Under the pieces are notes generated by a model that saw only the letters and a program-made list of their open reading frames with translations, made no database searches and was not told where the DNA came from. A program made the translations under genes and the position numbers. Below are positions 8,557 through 18,090 of a stretch of 64,000 bases of DNA, one piece after another. Source of the DNA: an uncultured Oscillospiraceae bacterium (GTDB lineage Bacteria > Bacillota > Clostridia > Oscillospirales > Ruminococcaceae); NCBI GenBank assembly GCA_949295465.1, contig CASFKY010000012.1:1-64000 (forward strand), in the 5' to 3' direction. Every line of letters starts with the position of its first letter. Within the stretch, counting starts at the first letter, position 1.

Positions 8557-9402
8557 TCAGGCATCCGCCACGTTGGACTCCACCGAATACATGCCCTCAT
8601 ACCCGGCAATGCACTCTTTGTTCATGTCTTCCAGCGTCTCGAAGCCGGTGAAGTTGTAGTATTCCCCGTTCACCAGGACATCGATGTTGCCATAGGCGGT
8701 ATATCCCCAATCGCTGGTCACCTCCACCGAGCCGTCGCCGTGGAGCACCAGGTCGGTAAAGCCGACGGCGGCATAGTAGGTGAGGGAGCTGCCGTCCGGC
8801 AGCTGGGCCTGTACCTTATAGGCCACATAGAGCATGTTGTGGGTATCCACCATCTCACTGCTGAAATCCTGGCGCACCAGCATATAGCCGCCCAGGCACT
8901 CGGCCCCGGTAATGCTGTCGCCCTCCTTTTGCTGCAGGGCGCTCTTGCCGTCGGCCTCCAAAGTGGCCCAATCCTCCTGGCCAATCTGATCCAGAGCGGT
9001 AACCCACTCATCCAGCCCCTCCACCGTAAAGGAGGCATCTTCAGGAGCCAGAACGGCGTTGTGGTCTTTTTGAGCCGTGTCGGCGTCGCAATTCCAATGG
9101 AAGGTGACCGTGTCGCCGTTGGAAAGCCCTTCCGTCACATCCAGGCTCCCGTCCACGCAGGCGGCAAGCCCCGCCGCGTCCTTCACGCCGTCTCCGCAGG
9201 CCGCAGCAAAGCCGTCTCCGTCAAATTTCCAGCTGGCGGTTCCCTCTCCGCTCATGCCGGCAAATTCCACAGACAAGTAAGGGGTGGGGTCCACTTCTGC
9301 CGGCTTTGCGCTGCAGCCCGCCAGCGCCAGGGTCAAAGCCAGGGTCAGGGCCGCCGCTCTCAGGCCGCCAAACAGGTTCTTTCTATGATGTACCATACCC
9401 AT
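8557..9402 (-). CDS. Lipoprotein of unknown function
   Basis: 281 residues. The signal peptide ends in the lipobox LAGC (AAALTLALTLALAGCSAKPAE), so it is probably a membrane-attached exported lipoprotein. The mature part contains GEGTASWKFDGDGF, GDTVTFHWNCD and two Tyr-rich strands near the C-terminus. These suggest a beta-sandwich of a kind often annotated as hypothetical in gut Clostridia. No catalytic motif is visible. The ATG at 9402 is 8 bases from GGAGGA. It has its own promoter and terminator and is monocistronic. Confidence 0.75.
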   Translation of the reverse strand: MGMVHHRKNLFGGLRAAALTLALTLALAGCSAKPAEVDPTPYLSVEFAGMSGEGTASWKFDGDGFAAACGDGVKDAAGLAACVDGSLDVTEGLSNGDTVTFHWNCDADTAQKDHNAVLAPEDASFTVEGLDEWVTALDQIGQEDWATLEADGKSALQQKEGDSITGAECLGGYMLVRQDFSSEMVDTHNMLYVAYKVQAQLPDGSSLTYYAAVGFTDLVLHGDGSVEVTSDWGYTAYGNIDVLVNGEYYNFTGFETLEDMNKECIAGYEGMYSVESNVADA

Positions 9403-9489
9403 CCTATCACTCCTCCTTGATCATGTATCCAACAACGCACACATCCTTGCCGCGGTTCCCGTACATTGCCGGGTATCGCATTGTCTCTT

Positions 9490-9519
9490 ATTATACTATA
9501 ATTATACAATCTCTGACAA
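9490..9519 (-). promoter_or_regulatory. Promoter of the lipoprotein gene
   Basis: On the minus strand TTGTCA (9519-9514), an 18-base spacer and TATAAT (9495-9490), about 90 bases before the start codon. Confidence 0.65.
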
Positions 9520-9581
9520 GGGGCAGCCCCCCTGCGGCAGCGGGGCTGTTCCGCGCTCTTTTGGCAGGCCTACGGGAAAGG

Positions 9582-9610
9582 AAAAGCCTCAGAGTGTTTG
9601 CTCTGAGGCT
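9582..9610 (-). terminator. Terminator downstream of tRNA-Ser
   Basis: A perfect 10-bp stem AGCCTCAGAG/CTCTGAGGCT with a TGTTTG loop, followed by TTTT on the minus strand, immediately after the tRNA CCA end. Confidence 0.88.
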
Positions 9611-9613
9611 TTT

Positions 9614-9702
9614 TGGCGGAGCGGGTGGGATTCGAACCCACGTGCCCTTGCGGACAACTTGATTTCGAGTCAAGCTCGTTACGACCACTTCGATACCGCT
9701 CC
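9614..9702 (-). tRNA. tRNA-Ser (CGA)
   Basis: Reading the minus strand from 9702: acceptor GGAGCGG pairs with CCGCTCC. The anticodon stem is CTTGA/TCAAG with loop CTCGAAA, giving anticodon CGA for UCG serine codons. A long variable arm typical of class II tRNAs follows. The T arm is GTGGG-TTCGAAT-CCCAC. The CCA end is encoded (9616-9614). A TATAAT-like element about 100 bases upstream (9806-9801) may be its -10. Confidence 0.95.
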
Positions 9703-9808
9703 ACAATATCCCTATTCCGTTCTGGGCAAGGCCGACCGCTTTTATGTTGCCGATCCGCCTGTGCCGGTGCTCTGCGCAAAGCCGCAAAACACTAAATTAG
9801 ATTATAGC

Positions 9809-9844
9809 AAAAGAGCCGGGGCGCGTCAACGCCCCGACTCTTTT
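9809..9844 (-). terminator. Terminator at the end of the arginine operon
   Basis: A stem of AAAAGAG and CGGGGCG pairing with CGCCCCG and CTCTTTT (one mismatch), ending in TTTT on the minus strand, 27 bases after the argF stop. Confidence 0.85.
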
Positions 9845-9870
9845 CTGCCCTAAAAAATTTTCGCTGCGGC

Positions 9871-10785
9871 TTATTTTCCGCCCATCAGGATAGCCATAAC
9901 CGCTTTCTGGGCGTGGAGGCGGTTTTCCGCCTCCTCAAAGATCTCACCGGCATGGGCCTCAAACACGTCAGCGGTGATCTCCTCGCCCCGGTGGGCGGGC
10001 AGGCAGTGCTGCACCATGCAGCCAGGATTGGCCAGGCTCAGCACTTCCTCGTTGATCTGGTAGCCCCGGAAAGCCTTGCGGCGCTTTTCGGTCTCGGCCT
10101 CCTCGCCCATGCTGGTCCACACGTCGGTGAACAGCACGTCGGCGCCCACTGCGCCCTCCTTGGGGTCGGTGCAGAGCTTGAACTTGCCGGGGAACTGCTG
10201 GGCATAGGCCAGCACATCCGCCGCCGGGCGGTAGTCCTCCGGGCAGACGGCGGTGAAGGACATGCCCGCCATCAGGCAGCCCACAAGCAGGCTGTGGGCC
10301 ATGTTGTTGCCGTCGCCGATGAAACAGGCGTTCAGCCCCTCAAAGCCGCCCTTGAATTCCCGGATGGTTTGCAGATCTGCCAGCACCTGGCAGGGATGGC
10401 AGTAGTCGGTAAGGCCGTTGATCACCGGCACGCCGCTGTACTGGGCCAGGGCCTCCACATCGCTCTGCTTGAAGGTGCGGATCATGATACCATCGTAATA
10501 CCGGCCCAGCACCCGGGCAGTGTCCTGGATGGGCTCGCCCCGGCCGATCTGCATCTCGGTGGTGGCGTTCAGGTAGGTGCCCAGGCCCCCCAGCTGGTAG
10601 ACGCCCACCTCAAAGCTGGTGCGGGTGCGGGTGCTGGCCTTGGCAAAGATCAGAGCCACCGTCTTGCCCGCCAGATAGGGGTGAGGCCGGCCTGCTTTTC
10701 GGTCAGCCTTCAGCTCGTCGGCCACATCCAGGATGCGGAAGAGCTCCTGCCGGGTGAGGTCGCTCATTTTCAGCAGATGTTTCAT
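9871..10785 (-). CDS. argF: Ornithine carbamoyltransferase
   Basis: 304 residues, the normal OTC length. It transfers carbamoyl from carbamoyl phosphate to ornithine to make citrulline, in the cytoplasm, usually as a trimer. The carbamoyl-phosphate motif STRTRTSF is near residue 55, DYCHPCQ near 130, and the ornithine-binding end HCLPAHRGEEI near 270. The start MKHLLKMSDL at 10785 has a GGAG site; a longer frame to 10836 lacks one. It is the last gene of argGHCJBDF, 48 bases after argD. Carbamoyl phosphate must be made elsewhere, as carAB is not in the window. Confidence 0.96.
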   Translation of the reverse strand: MKHLLKMSDLTRQELFRILDVADELKADRKAGRPHPYLAGKTVALIFAKASTRTRTSFEVGVYQLGGLGTYLNATTEMQIGRGEPIQDTARVLGRYYDGIMIRTFKQSDVEALAQYSGVPVINGLTDYCHPCQVLADLQTIREFKGGFEGLNACFIGDGNNMAHSLLVGCLMAGMSFTAVCPEDYRPAADVLAYAQQFPGKFKLCTDPKEGAVGADVLFTDVWTSMGEEAETEKRRKAFRGYQINEEVLSLANPGCMVQHCLPAHRGEEITADVFEAHAGEIFEEAENRLHAQKAVMAILMGGK

Positions 10786-10832
10786 GGGTTTCTCCTTCTT
10801 TCCTGCTTTTCTTGGGTCGGGGCGGTCCGGCC

Positions 10833-12023
10833 TCAAAACGTTTTCAGCACCTGGGCCAGGATATCCACCGCCTCGTCGATCTCCTCCTCACTGAGGATCA
10901 GCCCGGGCAAAAGGCGCAGGCGGGTCTTGGCGGTGAGCACCAAGAGCCCCTTTTCCTGGCATTTGGCCAGCACATCGCCGGCCTGGATGCCCTCGTCCAG
11001 CTCCAGACCGATCATCAGGCCCAGGCCGCTCACCTGCCGCACATGGGGCAGGGTAGCCAGCTTGGCGCGCAGGATCTCGGCCTTGCGGCGCACCTGAGCC
11101 AAGAATTCCTCGTCGATGGTGTCCACCACCACATTGGCGCCGGCGCAGGCCACCGGGTTGCCCCCGAAGGTGGAGCCGTGGGTGCCCTTGCCCATGCCCT
11201 TGGCCATCCGGCTGTTCAACACCACAGCCCCCAGGGGCAGGCCGCCGCCCAGGCACTTGGCCAGGCTGACACCGTCCGGCTTCAGGTTGTACTGCTCGCA
11301 GGCCAGGAAGGTGCCGGTGCGGCCGATGCCGGTCTGCACCTCGTCCGCCAGCACCAGAATATCCTTCTGGGCGCAGTAGGCGGCCGCCTCCTTGACAAAA
11401 TCCGCATCCAGCGCCATCACGCCGCCCTCGCCCTGGACCATCTCCATGAGCAGGGCACAGACCGGGTGCTCCTCACAGGCCTTTTTCAGGGCTTCCAGGT
11501 CGTTGGCGGGGATGTAGACAAAGCCGTCGTTGAAGGGGCCAAAATAGTGATGGAACACATCCTGGCCGGTGGCGGTAAGGGTGGCCAAAGTGCGGCCGTG
11601 GAAGCTGTTCACCAGGGTGACCACCGTGTCCCGGCCCTCGCCGTATTTGTCCACGCTGTATTTGCGGGCAGCCTTGATGAGGCCCTCGTTGGCCTCGGCG
11701 CCGCTGTTGGCAAAGAACACCTTGTCCAGGCCGGTGCGCTGACAGAGCTTCTGGGCCAGCTGGGCGCAGGGCTGGGTGTAGTAGAGATTGGAGGTGTGCT
11801 GGAGAGTAGCTGCCTGACGGCTCACCGCCTCCACCCAGCCCTCCGGGCAATAGCCCAGACCGTTGACCCCGATGCCGGAGGTGAAGTCCAGGTATTCTTT
11901 GCCCTCGGCGTCCCAGGCGCGCAGGCCCTTGCCCCGCACCAGGGCCACCGGGTTGCGGCCGTAGGTGGGCAGGACATAAGTCTGGTCCAGCTGCATGATG
12001 GTTTTGGAATCCATGGTTTCCAT
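10833..12023 (-). CDS. argD: Acetylornithine aminotransferase
   Basis: 396 residues, a class III PLP aminotransferase that converts N-acetylglutamate semialdehyde to N-acetylornithine. Landmarks are NSGAEANEGLIKAARK near 105, HGRTLATL, the Asp pocket LADEVQTGIGRTG near 220 and the Schiff-base lysine in SLAKCLGGG near 250. The start at 12023 sits about 10 bases after CCTCCTT (reverse). A second ATG three codons later is possible. It lies 15 bases after argB in the same operon. Confidence 0.96.
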   Translation of the reverse strand: METMDSKTIMQLDQTYVLPTYGRNPVALVRGKGLRAWDAEGKEYLDFTSGIGVNGLGYCPEGWVEAVSRQAATLQHTSNLYYTQPCAQLAQKLCQRTGLDKVFFANSGAEANEGLIKAARKYSVDKYGEGRDTVVTLVNSFHGRTLATLTATGQDVFHHYFGPFNDGFVYIPANDLEALKKACEEHPVCALLMEMVQGEGGVMALDADFVKEAAAYCAQKDILVLADEVQTGIGRTGTFLACEQYNLKPDGVSLAKCLGGGLPLGAVVLNSRMAKGMGKGTHGSTFGGNPVACAGANVVVDTIDEEFLAQVRRKAEILRAKLATLPHVRQVSGLGLMIGLELDEGIQAGDVLAKCQEKGLLVLTAKTRLRLLPGLILSEEEIDEAVDILAQVLKTF

Positions 12024-12038
12024 TCTCTCGTTTCCTCC

Positions 12039-12896
12039 TTACCTGCCGTAGCCGCGGCGATAGAACAGGGTGCCGCTGCCTCTGTCGGAGAAGATCTCCA
12101 GCAGGATGGAATGGGGTACCCGGCCGTCGATGATGCAGGCCTCGTGGACGCCCTGATAGATGGCGTCGGCCATGCCGTCGATCTTGGGGATCATGCCGCC
12201 GGAGATGACGCCCCGGTTCTTGTATCCCTCGATCTCGCTCACCTCCACGCTGGGGATGAGGGTGCTCTCGTCGTCCTTGTCCATGAGCAGGCCGGCGATG
12301 TCGGTCATGCTCACCAGCTTCTCGGCCTTGAGGGCGATGGCGATACGGGCAGCGGCGGTATCGGCGTTGATGTTGTAGGCAACCCCGTTTTCATCCATGC
12401 CCAGGGTGGCGATGACCGGGATGAAGGCGTTGTCCAGCAGATGGGTGATGAGGGTGGTGTTCACATAGTCGATCTCCCCCACAAAGCCCAGGTCCGCGTC
12501 GCTCTTGCGGCTGCAGGTGATCATCTGGCCGTCCATGCCGCACAGGCCCACGCCCCGGCCCCGCAGCAGGGCCACCAGGTCCTTGTTCACTTCCCCGGCC
12601 AGCACCTGCTGCACCACCCGCATGGTCACCTCGTCGGTGTAGCGCAGCCCGTTTACAAACCGGCTCTCGTGGCCGATGGCTTTCAGGGTCTGGTTGATGG
12701 CGGGGCCGCCCCCGTGCACCAGCACCACCCGTACCCCCAGCAGGGTCAGGGTGATGAGGTCGTTCATGACGGCGCTTTTCAGCTCCGCGTTGATCATGGC
12801 GTTGCCGCCATACTTGATCACCATGGTGGAGCCGTGATACTTCTGGATATAAGGCGTGGCTTCGCTGAAGAGCTGGGCCATCTGTTCGTTTTTCAT
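12039..12896 (-). CDS. argB: Acetylglutamate kinase
   Basis: 285 residues. It phosphorylates N-acetylglutamate, the usual point of arginine feedback inhibition. The amino-acid-kinase fold shows VIKYGGNAM near 25, VHGGGPAIN near 60, TDEVTMRVVQ and the late ISGGMIPK motif. The arginine-sensitive N-terminal helix of hexameric enzymes seems to be present (MAQLFSEATPYIQKYHG). 43 bases downstream of argJ. Confidence 0.96.
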   Translation of the reverse strand: MKNEQMAQLFSEATPYIQKYHGSTMVIKYGGNAMINAELKSAVMNDLITLTLLGVRVVLVHGGGPAINQTLKAIGHESRFVNGLRYTDEVTMRVVQQVLAGEVNKDLVALLRGRGVGLCGMDGQMITCSRKSDADLGFVGEIDYVNTTLITHLLDNAFIPVIATLGMDENGVAYNINADTAAARIAIALKAEKLVSMTDIAGLLMDKDDESTLIPSVEVSEIEGYKNRGVISGGMIPKIDGMADAIYQGVHEACIIDGRVPHSILLEIFSDRGSGTLFYRRGYGR

Positions 12897-12939
12897 ACTC
12901 CCTGTCCCCTTTCGTCAGTCAGTGGTTGTGAGGTCCGCC

Positions 12940-14160
12940 TCAGGTGCGGTAATCTCCGTTGATCTTCACATAGTCATAGGTGAGGTCACAGCCCCAGGCC
13001 TTGGCGGTCTGGTCGCCCTGGCCCAGATCCACCAGAATGCGGATCTCCTTTTCGGCCAGCACCTTGGCGGCCTCCTCCTCGCTGTACTCGTGGTAGGCGG
13101 CGTTTTCACAGACATACACCTGGCCGGCCTTGCTCTCCAGCCAGACCCGCACCTTATCCACCGAGAAATCCCCGGGGGTGTAGCCCACGGCACAGAGCAC
13201 CCGGCCCCAGTTGGCGTCCTGGCCGAACATGGCGGCCTTGAGCAGGTCGGACTGGATGACCGTCTTGGAGACGGCCCGGGCCACGGCCACGGTGGGCGCG
13301 CCGGTGACGATGCACTCCAGCAGCTTGGTGCAGCCCTCCCCGTCGCCGGCCAGCTCCCGGCACATTTTTTCGGACACCATGTGGAGAGCCTGGCAGAAGG
13401 TGAAGTAGTCGGCCCCCTCGGCGGTAATTTCCGGGTTGCCGGCCAGCCCGTTGGCCAGCAGCAGCACCGTGTCGTTGGTGGAGGTGTCCCCGTCCACACT
13501 GATCTGGTTGAAGGTGGAGGGCACATCCTCGCTGAGGGCCTTCTGGAGCATCTCGCTGCTGAGGGCCGCGTCGGTGGTGAGGAAGAGCAGCATGGTGGCC
13601 ATGTTGGGGTTGATCATGCCGCTGCCCTTGGCGATGGCGCCCAGATGGCAGGTGTGGCCGGAGAGTTCAAACTCCACCGCAGCCTGCTTGTCGTGGGTGT
13701 CGGTGGTCATGATGGCCCGGGCCGCCTTGGAAGAGCCCTCGGGGCCCTCGTTCAGGGCCTGGACCGCCTGGGGCACGCCGGCGGCGAAGGGGGCCAGCTC
13801 CATGGGCTGACCGATGACGCCGGTGGAGCAGACCAGCACGTTGCCGGCGGGGATGCCCAGCTCTTTGGCCACCAGCTTGCAGGTGTCCTCGGCCAGCTGC
13901 TCGCCGCCGGGAGCGCAGGTGTTGGCGTTGCCGCTGTTGCAGATGATGGCCTGGGCCTTGCCGTCGGCCAGGTGGCGCCGGTCCACCTGAATGGGGGCCC
14001 CGCACACCTTGTTGGTGGTGTACACCGCAGCGCCGCTGCAAAGGGTGTCGCTGCAAATCAGCGCCAGGTCCTCCTTGGAGTGGTTGCGGCGGATGCCGCA
14101 GTGCACCCCGGAGGCCCGGAAACCTTGGGCGGCACAGACGCCGCCTTCAATCCATTTCAC
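12940..14160 (-). CDS. argJ: Bifunctional ornithine acetyltransferase / N-acetylglutamate synthase
   Basis: 406 residues, a Ntn-hydrolase-type ArgJ. It moves the acetyl group from N-acetylornithine to glutamate, so the pathway recycles acetate and no argE is needed. The precursor is cleaved before the Thr in AAVEFELSGHTCHLGAIAKGSGMINPNMATML-type sequence; here KGSGMINPNMATML is intact near residue 180. The best start is GTG at 14160 (VKWIEGGVCAAQGF), 7 bases after AAGGAGGA. The frame is open to 14244, but that would overlap argC. Confidence 0.95.
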   Translation of the reverse strand: MKWIEGGVCAAQGFRASGVHCGIRRNHSKEDLALICSDTLCSGAAVYTTNKVCGAPIQVDRRHLADGKAQAIICNSGNANTCAPGGEQLAEDTCKLVAKELGIPAGNVLVCSTGVIGQPMELAPFAAGVPQAVQALNEGPEGSSKAARAIMTTDTHDKQAAVEFELSGHTCHLGAIAKGSGMINPNMATMLLFLTTDAALSSEMLQKALSEDVPSTFNQISVDGDTSTNDTVLLLANGLAGNPEITAEGADYFTFCQALHMVSEKMCRELAGDGEGCTKLLECIVTGAPTVAVARAVSKTVIQSDLLKAAMFGQDANWGRVLCAVGYTPGDFSVDKVRVWLESKAGQVYVCENAAYHEYSEEEAAKVLAEKEIRILVDLGQGDQTAKAWGCDLTYDYVKINGDYRT

Positions 14161-14195
14161 GAAAGTTTCCTCCTTCAAAAATTCCCAAAACGGGC

Positions 14196-15137
14196 TCATT
14201 CCAGCCCGGTGGTCTCCTCCACGCCCAGCATCAGGTTCATGCACTGGACAGCGGCGCCGCTGGAACCCTTTCCCAGATTGTCAAACAGGCTGATGAGCAG
14301 CATCTGGGAGCCGTCCGGGCTGGCCGAGAGATAGATCTCCATCCGATCGGTGCCCGCCAGCACGTTGCCGGCCAGGAACTCGTCGGAGGGCAGATCCCCC
14401 AGCGGATGCACCTTGACCACCTTTTCGCCCTGATAGTACTCCTCCAGGGCGGCGGCAATGGCGGCGGGATCGGTTTTCAGCAGCTCCATCCGCAGGGGGA
14501 CGGTGGTCTGCATGCCGGAATAGTAATCGGCCACGATGGGGCAGAAGATGGGAGCGGCGGCCAGGCCGCAGATCGCCTTCATCTCGGGCAGGTGCTTGTG
14601 GTGAAGCCCCAGCCCGTAGGCCCGGGGGCTGTCGTAATCCACCGGGCGGTTGGGGTCCCGGTACTGGCCGATCATCTTCTTGCCGCCGCCGGAATAGCCG
14701 GTGAGGCTGTGGCAGGTGAAGGGATAGTCGGCGGGCACCAGCCCCTTCTGAATGAGGGGGGCCGCCAGCACGATGAAGCCGCTGGCATGGCAGCCGGGCA
14801 CGGCCACCCGGCAGCTCTGGCGGATCTTCTCCCGCTGGCCGGCCAGCTCGGGGAAGCCGTAGACCCAGCCGGGCGCGGTGCGGTGAGCGGTGGAGGTGTC
14901 CAGGATCTTCACGTCCGGCCGCAGCAGAGGAATCACTTCCCGGGCGGCGGCGTCGGGCAGGCAGAGGAAGGCAAGGTCGGCGCTGTTGATGACCTTGGCC
15001 CGCTCCTGCACGTCCTTGCGGCCCTCCTCCGAGATGCTCAGCAGCTGGATCTCGGGGCGGGCGGCCAGCCGGTCGGCAATGCGCAGTCCGGTGGTGCCGG
15101 AAGAGCCGTCGATGAATACTTTATAGGTTGCGCTCAT
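14196..15137 (-). CDS. argC: N-acetyl-gamma-glutamyl-phosphate reductase
   Basis: 313 residues, the short ArgC type. It reduces acetylglutamyl phosphate with NADPH. The N-terminal Rossmann segment reads VFIDGSSGTTGLRIADRL and the active-site Cys is in VAVPGCHASGF near residue 115. Its start overlaps the argH stop by four bases (ATGA), indicating translational coupling. Confidence 0.95.
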   Translation of the reverse strand: MSATYKVFIDGSSGTTGLRIADRLAARPEIQLLSISEEGRKDVQERAKVINSADLAFLCLPDAAAREVIPLLRPDVKILDTSTAHRTAPGWVYGFPELAGQREKIRQSCRVAVPGCHASGFIVLAAPLIQKGLVPADYPFTCHSLTGYSGGGKKMIGQYRDPNRPVDYDSPRAYGLGLHHKHLPEMKAICGLAAAPIFCPIVADYYSGMQTTVPLRMELLKTDPAAIAAALEEYYQGEKVVKVHPLGDLPSDEFLAGNVLAGTDRMEIYLSASPDGSQMLLISLFDNLGKGSSGAAVQCMNLMLGVEETTGLE

Positions 15138-16585
15138 GGATGATCCTCCTCTTCTGTATCGCTCTCGGCCGGATGGGGATCGTCCTCCCCTTCCAGACTT
15201 TTTTGAATCGCTTCCATCTCCTGGCGGGCCTTTTGCAGCTGTCCCTGCACTCCTGCCTTGCTGGGGCCGCCGTAGCTGGTGCGGCCCTCGCAGCAGCGGA
15301 ACAGGTCGATGGCCTGGTAGATATCCTCCTCAAAGAGGGGGCTGTGCTGCCGGAAGGTCTCCAGCGGCAGCTGCTCCAGGGTGGTGTGATGGTCGATGCA
15401 GTAGGCCACCAGGCTGCCGGTGAGCTTGTAGGCATCCCGGAAGGGCATCCCCTTCTTGGTGAGGTAGTCGGCACAGTCGGTGGCGTTGATGAAGCCGCCG
15501 GCCGCCGCCGCCCGCATGTTCTGGGGCAGGGCCTTCATGGTGTCGATGAGGGGGGTGAGGGTGGTGAGGCAGAGGCTGAGGGTGTCGATGGCATCCCACA
15601 TGGTCTCCTTGTCCTCCTGCATGTCCTTGTCGTAAGCCAGGCTGATCCCCTTCATCATGGTGAGCAGAGTGGTGAGGTCCCCGTAGACCCGGCCGGTCTT
15701 GCCCCGGATCAGCTCGGTGACATCGGGGTTTTTCTTCTGGGGCATGATGCTGGAGCCGGTGGTGAAGGCGTCGTCCAGCTCCACAAACCGGAACTCCCAG
15801 CTGCACCAGAGGATGATCTCCTCGGACAGGCGGGACAGGTGCATCATGCAGGTGGCAAAAGCCGCGCAGAGTTCGATGCAGAAATCCCGGTCGGAGACGC
15901 CGTCCAGGCTGTTGGGGCAGGGCTCCTCAAAGCCCAGCAGGCTGGCGGTGAGCTGCCGGTCCAGCGGGTAGGTGGTGCCCGCCAGGGCCCCGCTGCCCAG
16001 GGGGCAGTAGGCCATCATCCGCTTGAGGGCGTCCTGGATGCGGCCGGCGTCCCGCAGCAGCATCCACACATAGGCCATGAGCTGGTGGCCGAAGGTGACC
16101 GGCTGGGCCCTTTGCAGATGGGTGTAGCCGGGCATGACGCTCTCCAGGTTGGCCTCGGCCTGGCGGCAGAGGCTCCGGGCCAGGTCCAGGATCTGGCCCA
16201 GGATCTTCTCCGACTCATCCCGCAGGGTGAGGCGGATGTCCAGGGCCACCTGGTCGTTTCGGCTTCGGCCGGTGTGCAGCCGCTTGCCCGCGTCCCCGAT
16301 GCGGGCGGTGAGGGTCTGCTCGATGAAGGTGTGGATGTCCTCGGCCTGGGGGTCGATGGAGAGCGTCCCCTCCTGCAAATCGGTGAGGATGCCCTGCAGC
16401 CCGTCCAGGATGGTCTCCTGGTCCTCGGGGCTGATGATGCCCTGCTCCCCCAGCATGGTGGCGTGGGCCATGCTGCCGTTGATGTCCTGGCGGACCATCC
16501 GGCTGTCAAACCGGATGCTGGAATTGAAATCGTTCACGCGGGAATCGACGGCCTTGGAAAACCGTCCCTGCCATAACTGTGCCAT
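15134..16585 (-). CDS. argH: Argininosuccinate lyase
   Basis: 483 residues, about 20 more than usual because of an acidic C-terminal tail (ESDTEEEDHP). It cleaves argininosuccinate to arginine and fumarate. The signature GSSIMPQKKNPD is near residue 278, with HTGRSRNDQVALD near 105 and HLQRAQPV near 155. It follows argG after a 129-base gap that contains a terminator-like hairpin, and it is coupled to argC by an ATGA overlap. Confidence 0.96.
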   Translation of the reverse strand: MAQLWQGRFSKAVDSRVNDFNSSIRFDSRMVRQDINGSMAHATMLGEQGIISPEDQETILDGLQGILTDLQEGTLSIDPQAEDIHTFIEQTLTARIGDAGKRLHTGRSRNDQVALDIRLTLRDESEKILGQILDLARSLCRQAEANLESVMPGYTHLQRAQPVTFGHQLMAYVWMLLRDAGRIQDALKRMMAYCPLGSGALAGTTYPLDRQLTASLLGFEEPCPNSLDGVSDRDFCIELCAAFATCMMHLSRLSEEIILWCSWEFRFVELDDAFTTGSSIMPQKKNPDVTELIRGKTGRVYGDLTTLLTMMKGISLAYDKDMQEDKETMWDAIDTLSLCLTTLTPLIDTMKALPQNMRAAAAGGFINATDCADYLTKKGMPFRDAYKLTGSLVAYCIDHHTTLEQLPLETFRQHSPLFEEDIYQAIDLFRCCEGRTSYGGPSKAGVQGQLQKARQEMEAIQKSLEGEDDPHPAESDTEEEDHP

Positions 16586-16651
16586 GGTACTATTGCTCCT
16601 GTGGGGCGGCGGGCCGCCCGTGTTTTGATGGCGGGGCCTTGTACCCCGCGG

Positions 16652-16688
16652 AAAAAAGGTCCGCCAGGGGAGCCCCCTCCCCTGGCGG
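16652..16688 (-). terminator. Terminator or attenuator between argG and argH
   Basis: An 11-bp stem CCGCCAGGGGA/TCCCCTGGCGG (16661-16688) followed on the minus strand by ACCTTTTTT. It lies inside the operon, so it probably lowers expression of argHCJBDF relative to argG. I see no strong promoter after it. Confidence 0.7.
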
Positions 16689-16714
16689 CGCGAAAATTTC
16701 GGCTGCTGCCTGCC

Positions 16715-17947
16715 TTATTTGATGGGAGGCCACTTCTTGCTGAGCTTGGCCTTCTCTTTGATGGACAGCCCGAACAGATTGATGAAGCCGGCGGCGTCGG
16801 CCTGGTTGTAGTCCTCGTCCTCGCCGAAGGAGGCGGTCTGCTCGTCGTACAGGGTGTAGGGCGAGGTGACCCCGGCGTTGATCATGTTGCCCTTGTACAG
16901 CTTGAGCTTCACGTCGCCGGTGACAGTCTCCATCAGCTTGTCGGCAAAGGCGTCCAGAGCCTCCCGCAGGGGGGTGAACCACTGGCCGTTGTAGACGATG
17001 TCGGCGTACTTCTGGGCCAGCTGGGCCTTGAAGTGGGCGCTCTCCTTGTCCAGGGTGATGGTCTCCAGCACATTGAGGGCCTTGTACAGGATGGCGCCGC
17101 CCGGGGTCTCGTACACGCCCCGGCTCTTCATGCCCACCAGACGGTTCTCCACAATGTCCAGCAGGCCAATGCCGTTGGCGCCGCCGATCTTGTTCAGGGT
17201 TTCCACCAGCTCCACGGCGCCCAGCTCCTTGCCGTCCACCGCAGTGGGCACGCCCTTCTCGAAGTGGATGGTCACATAGGTGGGAGTGTCCGGGGCCTGC
17301 TCGGGGCTGACCCCCAGCTCCAAAAAGCCGAGCTTGTTGTACTGGGGCTCGTTGGCCGGGTTCTCCAGGTCCAGCCCCTCGTGGCTCAGGTGCCACAGGT
17401 TCTTGTCCTTGGAGTAGTTGGTCTCCCGGTTGATCTTGAGGGGGATGTGGTGGGCCTCGGCGTAGTCGATCTCCTCATCCCGGCTCTTGATGTTCCACTC
17501 CCGCCAGGGGGCGATGATGGCCATATCCGGGCAGAAGGCCTTGAGAGTCAGCTCAAAACGCACCTGGTCGTTGCCCTTGCCGGTGCAGCCGTGGCAGATG
17601 GCGTCCGCCCCTTCCTTGTGGGCGATGTCGGCCAGGGCCTTGGCGATGCAGGGCCGGGCAAAGCTGGTGCCCAGCAGATAGTCCTCGTACTTGGCGCCGA
17701 ATTTCAGGGTGGGGAAAATGTAATTTTCCACAAAATCCTTTTTCAGGTCCAGCACATACAGCTTGGAGGCGCCGGTCTTGAGAGCCTTCTCCTCCAGGCC
17801 GTCCAGCTCGGTACCCTGGCCCACGTCGCCGGACACCGCGATGACCTCGCAGTTGTTGTAGTTCTCTTTCAGCCAGGGAATGATGATGGAGGTATCCAGG
17901 CCGCCGGAGTAGGCCAGCACAACCTTCTTGATGTCTTCTTTTTTCAT
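16715..17947 (-). CDS. argG: Argininosuccinate synthase
   Basis: 410 residues. It joins citrulline and aspartate using ATP. The ATP-pyrophosphatase P-loop reads AYSGGLDTS near residue 12, with [13 protein letters not shown] near 120. The start [13 protein letters not shown] at 17947 has GGAG before it; the frame is open to 17974, but that adds a poor leader. As first gene of the operon it is placed right behind the ARG-box promoter. Confidence 0.96.
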   Translation of the reverse strand: MKKEDIKKVVLAYSGGLDTSIIIPWLKENYNNCEVIAVSGDVGQGTELDGLEEKALKTGASKLYVLDLKKDFVENYIFPTLKFGAKYEDYLLGTSFARPCIAKALADIAHKEGADAICHGCTGKGNDQVRFELTLKAFCPDMAIIAPWREWNIKSRDEEIDYAEAHHIPLKINRETNYSKDKNLWHLSHEGLDLENPANEPQYNKLGFLELGVSPEQAPDTPTYVTIHFEKGVPTAVDGKELGAVELVETLNKIGGANGIGLLDIVENRLVGMKSRGVYETPGGAILYKALNVLETITLDKESAHFKAQLAQKYADIVYNGQWFTPLREALDAFADKLMETVTGDVKLKLYKGNMINAGVTSPYTLYDEQTASFGEDEDYNQADAAGFINLFGLSIKEKAKLSKKWPPIK

Positions 17948-18062
17948 GATCGATTCTCCTTTTCTGGTCCGCACACCCCGGGGGGACGGGGCAGCGGCGC
18001 CTTCCTTGCAAACAGCGGGCGGGGCGCTTGCGGCCCCCGCCTGCCGCGTATCTTCCTGTTGG

Positions 18063-18078
18063 ATGAATAAATATTCAT
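18063..18078. promoter_or_regulatory. ARG box (ArgR/AhrC operator)
   Basis: ATGAATAAATATTCAT is a near-perfect dyad matching the ARG-box consensus for the arginine repressor. It sits just downstream of the predicted argG start site, where bound repressor would block transcription when arginine is plentiful. Confidence 0.85.
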
Positions 18079-18090
18079 CGTGTAGGTATT

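Noticed and set aside
10812..12962. 716-codon plus-strand ORF opposite argD and argB
   Set aside because: Its sequence is a His/Gly/Gln-rich antisense translation with no start signal; argD and argB are unmistakable on the other strand.
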